The notes below the pieces were generated by a model. The model did not search any database and was not told the origin of the DNA. It was given only the letters and a program-made list of their open reading frames with translations. From the NCBI GenBank assembly GCA_027942475.1, contig JAQFVP010000003.1, forward strand, positions 1 through 60,871: 60,871 nucleotides of DNA, written 5' to 3'. Of the stretch, positions 35,918 through 43,941 are shown piece after piece. Position numbers and translations under genes: made by a program. This stretch comes from Simkania sp. (GTDB lineage Bacteria > Chlamydiota > Chlamydiia > Chlamydiales > Simkaniaceae). Every line of letters starts with the position of its first letter. Within the stretch, counting starts at the first letter, position 1.

Positions 35918-36832
35918 TTATCCTTTGCTGATTTGATAAGGAACGAGGTGTATTTCCCTTTGTAATCGAATGTCCTCCCTCTCTTTTACTACTTTTTGGA
36001 TAAAACTCATCAACTCGATCACATCTCGGGCCGTAGCCCCTTTTTGGTTCACAATAAAATTGGCGTGGAGCAAAGAGACCTCTGCGCCCCCGATCCGTTT
36101 TCCTTTAAGGCCACATTTTTCGATCAAAGCCCCTGCTCGGCGCTCTAAAGAGGGGTTGCGAAATACACACCCTAGAGAGGGAAGATCGTAGGGTTGTTGG
36201 GCAATTCGGTTTTTTGTTATCTGAATCTGTTTTGCGCGTGCTTTTTTCGATTTCTCAAGAGTGAAAGCAGCACTGACAATCACATCTTGATTTTCATGAA
36301 ATGAGGAATAGCGATAGGAAAAGGTCAGTTCATCTCGGCTTTTTTCGACGAGCTTTGCATGCGCATCGACGCACACAACCTTTTTGAGACAATCTGCTGT
36401 CTCACATCCAGCAGCTCCGGCGTTCATAAAAATAGCCCCACCTACAGAACCCGGAATTCCACACGCAAATTCCAGTCCCGTCCAACCCCGTCGCGCTGTT
36501 TGTGCTCCGAGAAGGGAAAAGTTATACCCCGCTCCGACATGAAAAATCTGACCACTTACCTCGCAAAAGCGGATGCTATTTAAAACGATAAGACCGTCAA
36601 ATCCCCGATCATCGAAAAGGGAGTTTGAGCCCCTGCCGAGGATCAAAAAAGGGAGCTGATGCTTGTTGATATACTGGCGTACAAGACGCATTTCTAGCGC
36701 TGTTTTGACTTCAATAAATAGCTTGGCAACTCCACCAATTTTAAAAGTGGACAAAGGGGCGAGTGGGCGGTTTGCAATAAACTTAGATTCAATGGGAATC
36801 ACGTAAAATATTCCGTTTATGATAGATTGCAT
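35918..36832 (-). CDS. murB: UDP-N-acetylenolpyruvoylglucosamine reductase
   Basis: The protein has the FAD-binding type 4 pattern: LAPLSTFKIGGVAKL, LGRGSNSLFDDRGFDG, GLEFACGIPGSVGGAIFMNAGAAG, YRYSSF, and the C-terminal catalytic HANFIVNQKGATA. It makes UDP-MurNAc, so peptidoglycan precursor synthesis is retained. The ATG at 36832 gives an N-terminal extension; GTG 36802 may be the real start. If the upstream nusB frameshift is corrected, nusB would overlap murB by about 44 bases. The order nusB-murB is also found in Chlamydia. Confidence 0.95.
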   Translation of the reverse strand: MQSIINGIFYVIPIESKFIANRPLAPLSTFKIGGVAKLFIEVKTALEMRLVRQYINKHQLPFLILGRGSNSLFDDRGFDGLIVLNSIRFCEVSGQIFHVGAGYNFSLLGAQTARRGWTGLEFACGIPGSVGGAIFMNAGAAGCETADCLKKVVCVDAHAKLVEKSRDELTFSYRYSSFHENQDVIVSAAFTLEKSKKARAKQIQITKNRIAQQPYDLPSLGCVFRNPSLERRAGALIEKCGLKGKRIGGAEVSLLHANFIVNQKGATARDVIELMSFIQKVVKEREDIRLQREIHLVPYQISKG

Positions 36833-37212
36833 CGAGAAGCGCGTTCACAAACTCCCCCCCCTTTCGTTCCAAATTTACGACCGAGGCGCACTGCTTCCGC
36901 AATAGCAACTTTTGGAGGGATTTTTTCATCGTATAAAAGCTCATACACACCCAACCTCAAGATGCTTTTTTCTACCCGGGAAATCCGTTTAAAGTCATAT
37001 TCCGTCGAATCCCGAGAAATATGCTCATCAATCTCTTTGAGTTTGTTTATTACCCCCTTTACCCGTTCATAGGCTTGCCAAGCCGTTTTTTTCGTGACCG
37101 TCAACTGGTCAAATAAAAAATTTGCATTGCTTAGATCAACATGCTCGTTCATATCAAAGGAAAACATCATTTGAAAGACGAGCTCGCGCAGCTTTTTCTG
37201 TGAAGCAGCCAT
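36789..37212 (-). pseudogene. nusB: Transcription antitermination factor NusB, frameshifted in a G8 run
   Basis: The frame from ATG 37212 reads a normal NusB: LRELVFQMMFSFD, a helical core and RLGVYELLYDEKIPPKVAIAEAV. At the run of eight G (36854-36861 as C on + strand) the frame goes astray, giving GGGVCERASRC and a stop at 36817. With seven G it continues as KGGEFVNALLDAI, the expected C-terminus, and ends with TGA at 36789. The difference is a single base in a homopolymer, so it may be a sequencing error, a reversible slippage site or a true mutation. NusB works with NusE in antitermination of rRNA operons. Confidence 0.85.
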
Positions 37213-37604
37213 GGAAGGGTTCCAATGTAAAACAAAACCCACAGTCTAGCAAATGCGCTCTCTTTTATATATCTCGAAATGCGCTTGAATCGGTCTTTGC
37301 CTATCTAAATTACCCCTCACTCAATTTTTAAATATATTAAATTAATATTTTTATATCTATAATCAAGGTAAAATGAATCTATCCTTTTATGGTGGATTAT
37401 TCCCGATGATAATTCGATGGAACAACACTTTCGGCTGGAGGAGGAGCGTACACAGCCTAAAAAACTCCTTCATCTGCACTCATAGCCCCAATATGATCCA
37501 CCGACCTCATCACTGTCACAGAAAGGGCAGCATTGATGAACAATTCAAGTTAAAGAGTTTTACATAAACATTCATTTCCCAAAATAATTTATTGGGTTTA
37601 ATTT
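37213..37604 (+). other. Intergenic region before the F-box array
   Basis: About 390 bases between the divergent nusB and the first F-box gene. It is AT-rich around 37320-37375. A 64-codon frame (37373-37567) has no supporting feature. The last 40 bases (TTTAATTTATG context) resemble the leader of the other two F-box copies. Confidence 0.45.
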
Positions 37605-38765
37605 ATGATTCAATTTCGAAAAAACTATGTAGTAAATAATTCTCAAATAGAAATATTGCCCTACGAAGTTCTTGAAGAAATTGTCAAACAAATTATCCCA
37701 AAAAGTATTCTGGCAGAAAATGTTCCTGTTTGTTTTGAAGCAGTCAAAGCCCTCAGCCATACGAATAAAAAAATGTATTTATTCATACACAGTGATAGAA
37801 TACATCGTCATGTTGTGGATGTGGTCTTAAAAAACATGAATGAAACGCTCGCAAAGCAGAAAGATAGGCAATTTTCAATCAAGTTTTTAAGATGGTACAT
37901 CATAAGCAATCAATTAGACCAATTTATTAGTTATTTTCATAAGACCTTAAAAACCGTGGACTCAGTTTTCCATAAAAAACCATTTGCGTGTGCAAGGAAC
38001 ATGTTTAAAATGCGCTACTATGCAAAAAATTTGGCCTATTATCGAGTGGGAAACGCTAGACAAATCAAGACAGGTCTCATAGCTTCCTTTTCCGATACTA
38101 GACAAGGGTTTATTGAGATTCTTCACCCATTGGGAAAATTGACAGTTGTGGGTGTGCATATATCGACAGTTGAGTCTTTGATTAAACGGCTAAGGGCCCC
38201 TTTTGAAGGGATCTTTGAGAAACATAAATGTCTGGAAAATGGGCTAGTTGAAGATATAACGCAAAATTTGCGCGAAAATGATCTGTTCGAATTTGTAGAA
38301 CACAGAGACCTTTCCACACCCTATTATAAGTGGAGTAGTCGAAGTAGAGAAGGGGCATCCCGCCTTAAGAAATTCGACAACTTTAAAGATATAAACGACA
38401 AAAAAGGGAGAAAAAAACTCATTTTTTGTAAAAACGCTTCTCTATTTAGTTGTTATCAGATAGATCATACATATCCAGAAATTGTGCATCGAAATACAGG
38501 TGCTAGGGAAAAAGAATTTCTATTCGACATAGTCAAAGCCTATTTTTATACGACCATGGACCGTATGGACTGCAATTTTCAAAAAAGGCCGTGTGCAACT
38601 TATCTAGATATACATACTGTTCTCTACCGTTTTTTGAATGCAAATTTGGATTCTTTTCCCGAAATTTTGGATTTAGAATTAGACCAAATCTTGGTACCCT
38701 CCCAGGGTAGGGGCATTAGGTCGAAAATTAGGCATCTCTTTCGAAGAAAAGGGGTGAAAGAGTAG
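37605..38765 (+). CDS. F-box domain protein, paralog 1 (stop-loss C-terminus)
   Basis: The 386-residue protein has an N-terminal F-box-like motif at about residues 17-65: ILPYEVLEEIVKQIIP, then CFEAVKALSHTNKKMYLFI, fitting LP-E-L--I---L and the later conserved helix. The remaining 300 residues align with the two following paralogs but match no domain I know. F-box proteins of amoeba symbionts are thought to recruit host SCF ubiquitin ligase. Compared with copies 2 and 3, the stop codon TAA is replaced by CAA, so about 25 extra residues, rich in Arg/Lys, are read from the former 3' flank. Confidence 0.72.
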   Translation: MIQFRKNYVVNNSQIEILPYEVLEEIVKQIIPKSILAENVPVCFEAVKALSHTNKKMYLFIHSDRIHRHVVDVVLKNMNETLAKQKDRQFSIKFLRWYIISNQLDQFISYFHKTLKTVDSVFHKKPFACARNMFKMRYYAKNLAYYRVGNARQIKTGLIASFSDTRQGFIEILHPLGKLTVVGVHISTVESLIKRLRAPFEGIFEKHKCLENGLVEDITQNLRENDLFEFVEHRDLSTPYYKWSSRSREGASRLKKFDNFKDINDKKGRKKLIFCKNASLFSCYQIDHTYPEIVHRNTGAREKEFLFDIVKAYFYTTMDRMDCNFQKRPCATYLDIHTVLYRFLNANLDSFPEILDLELDQILVPSQGRGIRSKIRHLFRRKGVKE

Positions 38766-39004
38766 AATGTATTGCATCTGCCGCTGCATCGCTTTGATGA
38801 TCGCGGAATGGAAAAACAGATTCTCGACTGAGGGAGGGAGACATATACACCCAATAAAATTAGAAATTTCACTCTAGAGTAGGCTTCAAACAAACAGATT
38901 CGAGGATGTCTTAGGCGGTCTTTTTTTATGCTCATGTCCGCTTTAATGAGTGTGATAATCAGTAATCCCAGTTATTTTATAAAAAAATTTAACGAAGTTC
39001 AATT
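38766..39004 (+). other. Spacer between F-box paralogs 1 and 2
   Basis: No gene. The last about 55 bases, from CTTTAATGAG through CCCAGTTATTTTATAAAAAA, are closely repeated before paralog 3 (about 40315-40375) and probably carry the promoter and leader of each copy. Confidence 0.5.
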
Positions 39005-40090
39005 ATGATTCAATTTACAGAAAATCAAGTAACAAATAGTTCGCAAATAGAAATGTTACCCTACGAGGTACTTGAGGAAGTTGTCAAACAAATTATCCCA
39101 AACAATATTTTGCCGGACAATGTTCCTACTTGTTTCGAGGCAGTCAAAGCCTTCAGCCACACAAATAAAAAAATCTATTTATTCATACACAGTAATAGAA
39201 TACATCATCACGTTGTTGATGTGATCCTAAAAAATATGAATGAAACGATCTGGCAACAGAAAGATAGAAAATTTTCAATCGGATTTTTAAGATGGTACAT
39301 GATAAGTAATCAATTAGACCAATTTATTAATTATTTTCGTAATACCCAAAAAATCGTTAACTCGGTTTTGAATAAAAGGACATTTGTGTACGGAAAGGAA
39401 ATCCATAAAATGCGCTACTACAAAAAAAATTTGGCTCGTCATCAAGTGGGAAACGAAAGACAAATTAAAACAGGTCTAATAGTTTCTTTTTCCGATTTTA
39501 AAAAAGGGTGTATTGATATTCTTTACCCATTGGGGAAACTGACAGTTTTGGATGTGGATATATCGATAGTTGAGGCTTTGATCAAACGGCTAAATACCCC
39601 TTTTGAAGGAATTTTTGAGAAACATAGATGCCCGGAAAATGGAATAGTTGAAGATATAACGCAAAAATCAGAAGAAAACGCTCTTTTCGAATTTGTAGAA
39701 TGCAAGGACCTTTTTACCCCTTATTATGAGTTGAGTAGTCGAAATAGGAAAGGGGCATTCCGCATCAGTAAATCCGAAAATCTTAGATATATAAACCACA
39801 AAAAAGGAAAAAAAAACCTCATTTTTTGTAACAATTCCTCTCTATTTAGTTGTTACCAGATCGATCATGTATATCCGGAGATTATGCATCGAAATACAGG
39901 GGATAGGGAAAAAGAACTTTTATCCAAGATAGCCAAGGCTTATTTTCGTACGACTATGGGCTGCGATTTAAAAAAGCAGCCGTTTGAAACCTATCTAGAG
40001 GATATAGATGCTGACCTCTACCCTTTGTCTTCGTTGGTCTACCCTTTGTCTGTGTGGGATTCTTCTTCCGAAGCTTCGGAATCAGACTAA
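39005..40090 (+). CDS. F-box domain protein, paralog 2
   Basis: The 361-residue protein is collinear with paralogs 1 and 3. F-box at about residues 17-65 (MLPYEVLEEVVKQIIP and CFEAVKAFSHTNKK). Conserved blocks shared by all three: FLRWY-ISNQLDQF, FEGIFEKH, VEDITQ, LFSCYQIDH and YPEI-HRNTG. It ends in WDSSSEASESD, an acidic Ser-rich tail. Likely a secreted eukaryote-like effector; the partner or substrate of the C-terminal domain is unknown. Confidence 0.75.
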   Translation: MIQFTENQVTNSSQIEMLPYEVLEEVVKQIIPNNILPDNVPTCFEAVKAFSHTNKKIYLFIHSNRIHHHVVDVILKNMNETIWQQKDRKFSIGFLRWYMISNQLDQFINYFRNTQKIVNSVLNKRTFVYGKEIHKMRYYKKNLARHQVGNERQIKTGLIVSFSDFKKGCIDILYPLGKLTVLDVDISIVEALIKRLNTPFEGIFEKHRCPENGIVEDITQKSEENALFEFVECKDLFTPYYELSSRNRKGAFRISKSENLRYINHKKGKKNLIFCNNSSLFSCYQIDHVYPEIMHRNTGDREKELLSKIAKAYFRTTMGCDLKKQPFETYLEDIDADLYPLSSLVYPLSVWDSSSEASESD

Positions 40091-40375
40091 ACTTTGGTAT
40101 ACTCCTAGGGTAAGAGCATTGATGGAACAGGCAAGCGCCTTAAAATGGAAAAAGCTCCATATAGCCACTCACAAAGAGCACAGGGCGTGTTTAAAAGCAA
40201 TCATGATAAGCCGTATGATAGAAAAAGGGAGCGTAAAAGAGACCTTTTCGGGCGGGTTGTTTCTTCTATTTTTCCAAACAACGCGGGCGTGGCTGTAAAT
40301 TGAAATTTTCAATTTTAATGAGTATGCTGATCAAGAACCCAGTTATTTTATAAAAAAATTTAATGAGTTTAAATT
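40091..40375 (+). other. Spacer between F-box paralogs 2 and 3
   Basis: The first part is homologous to the 3' extension of paralog 1 (TTTGGTATACTCC-AGGGTA), showing that the duplication unit included 3' flank. A 96-codon frame overlapping the end of paralog 2 (40008-40298) has no support. The end carries the shared leader sequence. Confidence 0.5.
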
Positions 40376-41464
40376 ATGATTCAATTTCCAAAAAACTATT
40401 TAACAAATAATTCGCAAATAGAAACGTTACCCTACGAGGTTCTTGAAGAAATTGTCAAACAAATTATCCCAAAAAATATTCTGCCAGAAAATCTTCCCGT
40501 TAGTTTTGAGGCAGTCAAATCCCTGAGCCATACGAATAAAAAAATGCATTTATTCATACACAGTAATAGAATACACCGTCATGTTGTTGATGTGGTCCTA
40601 AAACACATGAATGAAACGCTTTTGCAACAGGAAGACGGGCAATTTTCAATCAGATTTTTAAGATGGTACATAATAAGCAATCAATTAGACCAATTTCTTG
40701 ATCATTTTTATAAGACCCAAAGAATCGTTAACTCGGTTTTGAATAAAAAGACATTTGTGTACGGAAGAGAAACCCATACAATGCGCTACTATAAAAAAAA
40801 TTTGGTTCGTTATCAAGTGGGAAACACTAGAAAAATTAAGACAGGTCTAATAGCCTCTTTTTTCAGTTTTAAAGAAGGGGTTGTTGACATTCTTTACCCA
40901 TTGGGGGAACTGAGAATTGTTGATGTGGATATATCGACTGTTGAGGCTTTGATTAAACGGCTAAAGGTCACTTTTGAAGGAATTTTTGAGAAACATAAAT
41001 GCCTGCAAAACGGAATAGTTGAAGATATAACGCAAAAACCGGAAGAAAGTAATCTGTTCGAATTTGTAGAACACACAGACCTTTGCACGCCTTATTATGA
41101 GTTGAGTATTCGAAATAGGCAAGGAGCATTTCGCATCAATAAATTCGACAGCCTGAGATATATAAACAACAAAAAAGGAAGAAAAAAACTCATTTTTTGT
41201 GACAACCCCTTTCTATTTAGTTGTTATCGGATGGATCATGCATATCCAGAAATTGTGCATCGAAATACAGGGGATAGAGAAAAAGAACTTCTATCCGAAA
41301 TAGTCAGGGGTTATTTTCATATCACTATGGGCTGCAGTTCAAAAAAGGAACCGTTTGCATCCTATCTAGAATATATAGATGCTTACCTCTATCCTTGTTC
41401 GGCTACAATTGGTGACTCTTCCTCTTTATGGGATTCTTCTTCCGAAGCTTCAGAATCAAACTAA
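40376..41464 (+). CDS. F-box domain protein, paralog 3
   Basis: The 362-residue protein is the third tandem copy: F-box at about residues 17-65 (TLPYEVLEEIVKQIIP; SFEAVKSLSHTNKKMHLFI), the same conserved blocks as paralog 2, and the tail WDSSSEASESN. Differences among copies are spread through the protein, mostly conservative, and the frame is open in all three, which suggests each is under selection rather than a fresh duplicate. Probably a host-directed protein. Confidence 0.75.
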   Translation: MIQFPKNYLTNNSQIETLPYEVLEEIVKQIIPKNILPENLPVSFEAVKSLSHTNKKMHLFIHSNRIHRHVVDVVLKHMNETLLQQEDGQFSIRFLRWYIISNQLDQFLDHFYKTQRIVNSVLNKKTFVYGRETHTMRYYKKNLVRYQVGNTRKIKTGLIASFFSFKEGVVDILYPLGELRIVDVDISTVEALIKRLKVTFEGIFEKHKCLQNGIVEDITQKPEESNLFEFVEHTDLCTPYYELSIRNRQGAFRINKFDSLRYINNKKGRKKLIFCDNPFLFSCYRMDHAYPEIVHRNTGDREKELLSEIVRGYFHITMGCSSKKEPFASYLEYIDAYLYPCSATIGDSSSLWDSSSEASESN

Positions 41465-41649
41465 AACTTAGTATACGCCATAGGTTAAAATAGCTTTTTG
41501 CTTTGCATTTGGCTTGTATAGAAAGTGTTCCTTACATCTCTTTGGCACATGCACACAAAGTACTTTATTTTCAACACGATACTTGCATTGATTTGTCTAT
41601 TAAGATTAGACTTGTCAAAAACACCGATAACGGAAAAATTTGCCGATTT

Positions 41650-42129
41650 ATGGAATGGAATCACGAACTGAGACTTGTGGCAGACCTGTTGCTCGCTGCT
41701 TTTTTAGGAGCAATCATTGGATTAGAACGGGAAAGGCACGTGGGGCTCGCCGGTATCCGCACCCACGCCGCTGTTGCATTGGGCGCTTGCCTATTTGGGT
41801 TTATCTCGTTTCACGTCAATGGCCCCACCGGCTTGCAGGCGGGGATAAGGGTTTCAGATCCCTCCCGCATTGCAGCGCAAATTGTGAGTGGAATCGGTTT
41901 TTTAGGTGCTGGCGTCATCTTAAGAGATAGGGGACGTATCCGCGGATTGACCACCGCCGCTTCGGTCTGGGCCACGGCGTCGATCGGGCTGGGGATAGCC
42001 AATCAAATGTATATTTTAGCAATCAGTACCACTTTGATCATGTTTCTCTTGCTTTCTCTTTATCGGGTTCCGGGGTGGTACACTTGGAAACGAAAACATC
42101 AACACCGTTTCAAAAGGGAAGACGACTAG
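41650..42129 (+). CDS. MgtC/SapB family membrane protein
   Basis: About 159 residues with four to five spans and the MgtC signature: GAIIGLERERHVGLAGIRTHAAVALGA split as GLERER then AGIRTH, and then SGIGFLGAGVILRD and RGLTTAASVWATASIGLG. MgtC proteins support survival at low magnesium inside host cells, often by acting on the F-ATPase. ATG 41650 is chosen because the 49 residues before it in the same frame lack family resemblance. It overlaps the convergent dps by four bases. The soluble C-terminal domain of true MgtC is absent. Confidence 0.9.
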   Translation: MEWNHELRLVADLLLAAFLGAIIGLERERHVGLAGIRTHAAVALGACLFGFISFHVNGPTGLQAGIRVSDPSRIAAQIVSGIGFLGAGVILRDRGRIRGLTTAASVWATASIGLGIANQMYILAISTTLIMFLLLSLYRVPGWYTWKRKHQHRFKREDD

Positions 42130-42617
42130 AGAGCCGTAAGGGTGCTGCGCAGCATCCATGCGGTTTTTTCATGCAGGGCAAGCCGTTTGTTGATAAAATC
42201 GGCGGTTGCTCCGTCCCCTACTTTTTCTGCTAAGGGGAGCTCCTTTCTCAAATGATGGACGAGAATTTCATGGTCAAGAAGGAGCCTTTCTATCATCTTC
42301 ATAGGGGGAGACACCCCTTCAGCGTCCTCAACAAGGGTGGACTTAGCAAAAGAAGCAAAAGACCCCTTTGGGAAGTATCCTAGGGCTCGAATCCGCTCTG
42401 CTATTTCATCAATTGCCTCGGCAAGCTCTTCGTATTGCTCTTGAAACATCAAATGATAGGAATGAAACGCTTTGCCCGTCACGTTCCAGTGGAAATTCTG
42501 GGTTTTTAGGTACAAAAAGTAACTCGAGGCAAGCAGCACATGGAGAGCATTACATAGCTTCTCTCTATCTTTTTCATCCAAATCGAGATCGACTTGTAAA
42601 GAATCTTTTTGCATCAC
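42126..42617 (-). CDS. dps: Dps-type ferritin (DNA-binding protein from starved cells)
   Basis: The 163-residue protein contains the ferroxidase-site pattern HWNVTGKAFHSYHLMF and EEL-EAIDEIAERIRALG, typical of Dps dodecamers that oxidise and store iron and protect DNA. Start is GTG 42617 or ATG 42614, both behind AAGAGG. The N-terminus is short and not especially basic, so DNA binding is uncertain. Confidence 0.95.
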   Translation of the reverse strand: MMQKDSLQVDLDLDEKDREKLCNALHVLLASSYFLYLKTQNFHWNVTGKAFHSYHLMFQEQYEELAEAIDEIAERIRALGYFPKGSFASFAKSTLVEDAEGVSPPMKMIERLLLDHEILVHHLRKELPLAEKVGDGATADFINKRLALHEKTAWMLRSTLTAL

Positions 42618-42853
42618 TTTGACCTCTTTTTACAATCTATTTTTTCCCTGCACCTCTTGGGAAGGCCTCATTTAGCTTAGCGGACCTCAATTGGTAATGG
42701 TATCAACTTACCTCCGAAAAAATCAAGGGGCTAAGGGAAGATGTATGTGCGAAAAATCTTAAGAAATGAGCCGCAGTGCACTGTTTTACCAGTGCATCAA
42801 AACAAAGAAAAAACTTGCTATATGGGAAATCACCCCTCTGTTATGATAGAAGG

Positions 42854-43855
42854 ATGCAAACATTTATTTGCTTTTTATTTCTCTTGCCCGCTTCCCTTTT
42901 CTGTAGCGTTCATCTCAAAGAAAAAGTGGCTCGGGCCGCTCCGGGTACATTTGTCGTTGTTGAGCAGGGAAAAATGTGCACACTCTTGCACATATACGCA
43001 AACCAGCAAAATGCAGTCCTCGTCGAAGAAATCAGCGTTCCCACCTATCTCAAGCAAAATGATCAAGATTGGAAAGCATGGGCAGAGTCAGGTGCACCAG
43101 GGCACACCTCATGGATACTTTTTGAACTAGATCTTTTGGAAAATGAGGTAAGCGAGTGCTACTCTTTTACCCAAAAATCGCATCTGCCCACAGAGGAGAT
43201 CTCTTTTTTTGTAAAACATCTCTTTGCATTAAACCTCACCCCTTTGACGGAAAATAAGCAACTTCAAAGGGGGGCTACGGCAAAAGCGGGTGAAGTGGGC
43301 CTATCCAAGCCGTGGTCTCCCCCCATGATTCGCAATGGGAAAAGGGTAAAAGGGGCTGAATATGAAGTGTACGAAACGACTTGGCCCCGGGAAAGCGGCT
43401 CTGTAATGGCGGGTAAAAAAATAATTCTTTATTTCGATAAGCAAACGCAAAGTTTTCCATTTCCCCACTGGATCCAAACAGGTAATCGGGGGTTAAAACA
43501 AAAAATTCGCGCCATTGACTCTGGAATCGGTCTTAGCTCCCCTAAAGAGGGGTTGCCGAGACGCCCCCCCTCTTTTCTCGGCGCTCCAAAGTGGGAAAAG
43601 GGGAGCGTCTATTTTACTCTAGAGGCGCCCTCTTACCTTTCCAGCTTTACACTCTACGCCATTGATCTTTCAGAAGTGCCCCGCTCTAGCTTCCTTTTTC
43701 CCACCGCGGTCGAGCGGCAGGGCAGGCAAGTTCAGCTTCGCATCGAACAAAAGGAGGTCGAAAAGGTTCTCACTAAAGGACACGAGTACATTTGGGGCGT
43801 GGTGTCGAATGAACACCAGCTCTATGCGGAAATGGAATATCCCATGATTTTTTGA
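42854..43855 (+). CDS. Secreted hypothetical protein (about 333 aa)
   Basis: ATG 42854, preceded by AGAAGG, starts a classic signal peptide (MQTFICFLFLLPASLFCS), possibly with a weak lipoprotein box at the Cys. The mature part is beta-rich with repeated Pro/Gly turns. No domain recognised. An in-frame ATG 26 codons upstream would bury the signal peptide and is rejected. It precedes the nucleotide transporter gene by 86 bases. Confidence 0.75.
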   Translation: MQTFICFLFLLPASLFCSVHLKEKVARAAPGTFVVVEQGKMCTLLHIYANQQNAVLVEEISVPTYLKQNDQDWKAWAESGAPGHTSWILFELDLLENEVSECYSFTQKSHLPTEEISFFVKHLFALNLTPLTENKQLQRGATAKAGEVGLSKPWSPPMIRNGKRVKGAEYEVYETTWPRESGSVMAGKKIILYFDKQTQSFPFPHWIQTGNRGLKQKIRAIDSGIGLSSPKEGLPRRPPSFLGAPKWEKGSVYFTLEAPSYLSSFTLYAIDLSEVPRSSFLFPTAVERQGRQVQLRIEQKEVEKVLTKGHEYIWGVVSNEHQLYAEMEYPMIF

Positions 43856-43941
43856 AAGAAATCTCCGTATCCTCCATTTTTTTCTTTTTTATGTTGCATC
43901 TTTACTCTTTCCCACATAGAATTGGCTTCTAAAATGGGACA

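Noticed and set aside
37373-37567. 64-codon frame upstream of the F-box array
   Set aside because: No ribosome-binding site or domain; His/Ser/Arg-rich composition and lack of a counterpart before the other F-box copies argue against it.
40008-40298. 96-codon frame overlapping end of F-box paralog 2
   Set aside because: Starts inside the F-box gene in another frame and reads through 3' flank that is homologous to non-coding sequence after paralog 3.
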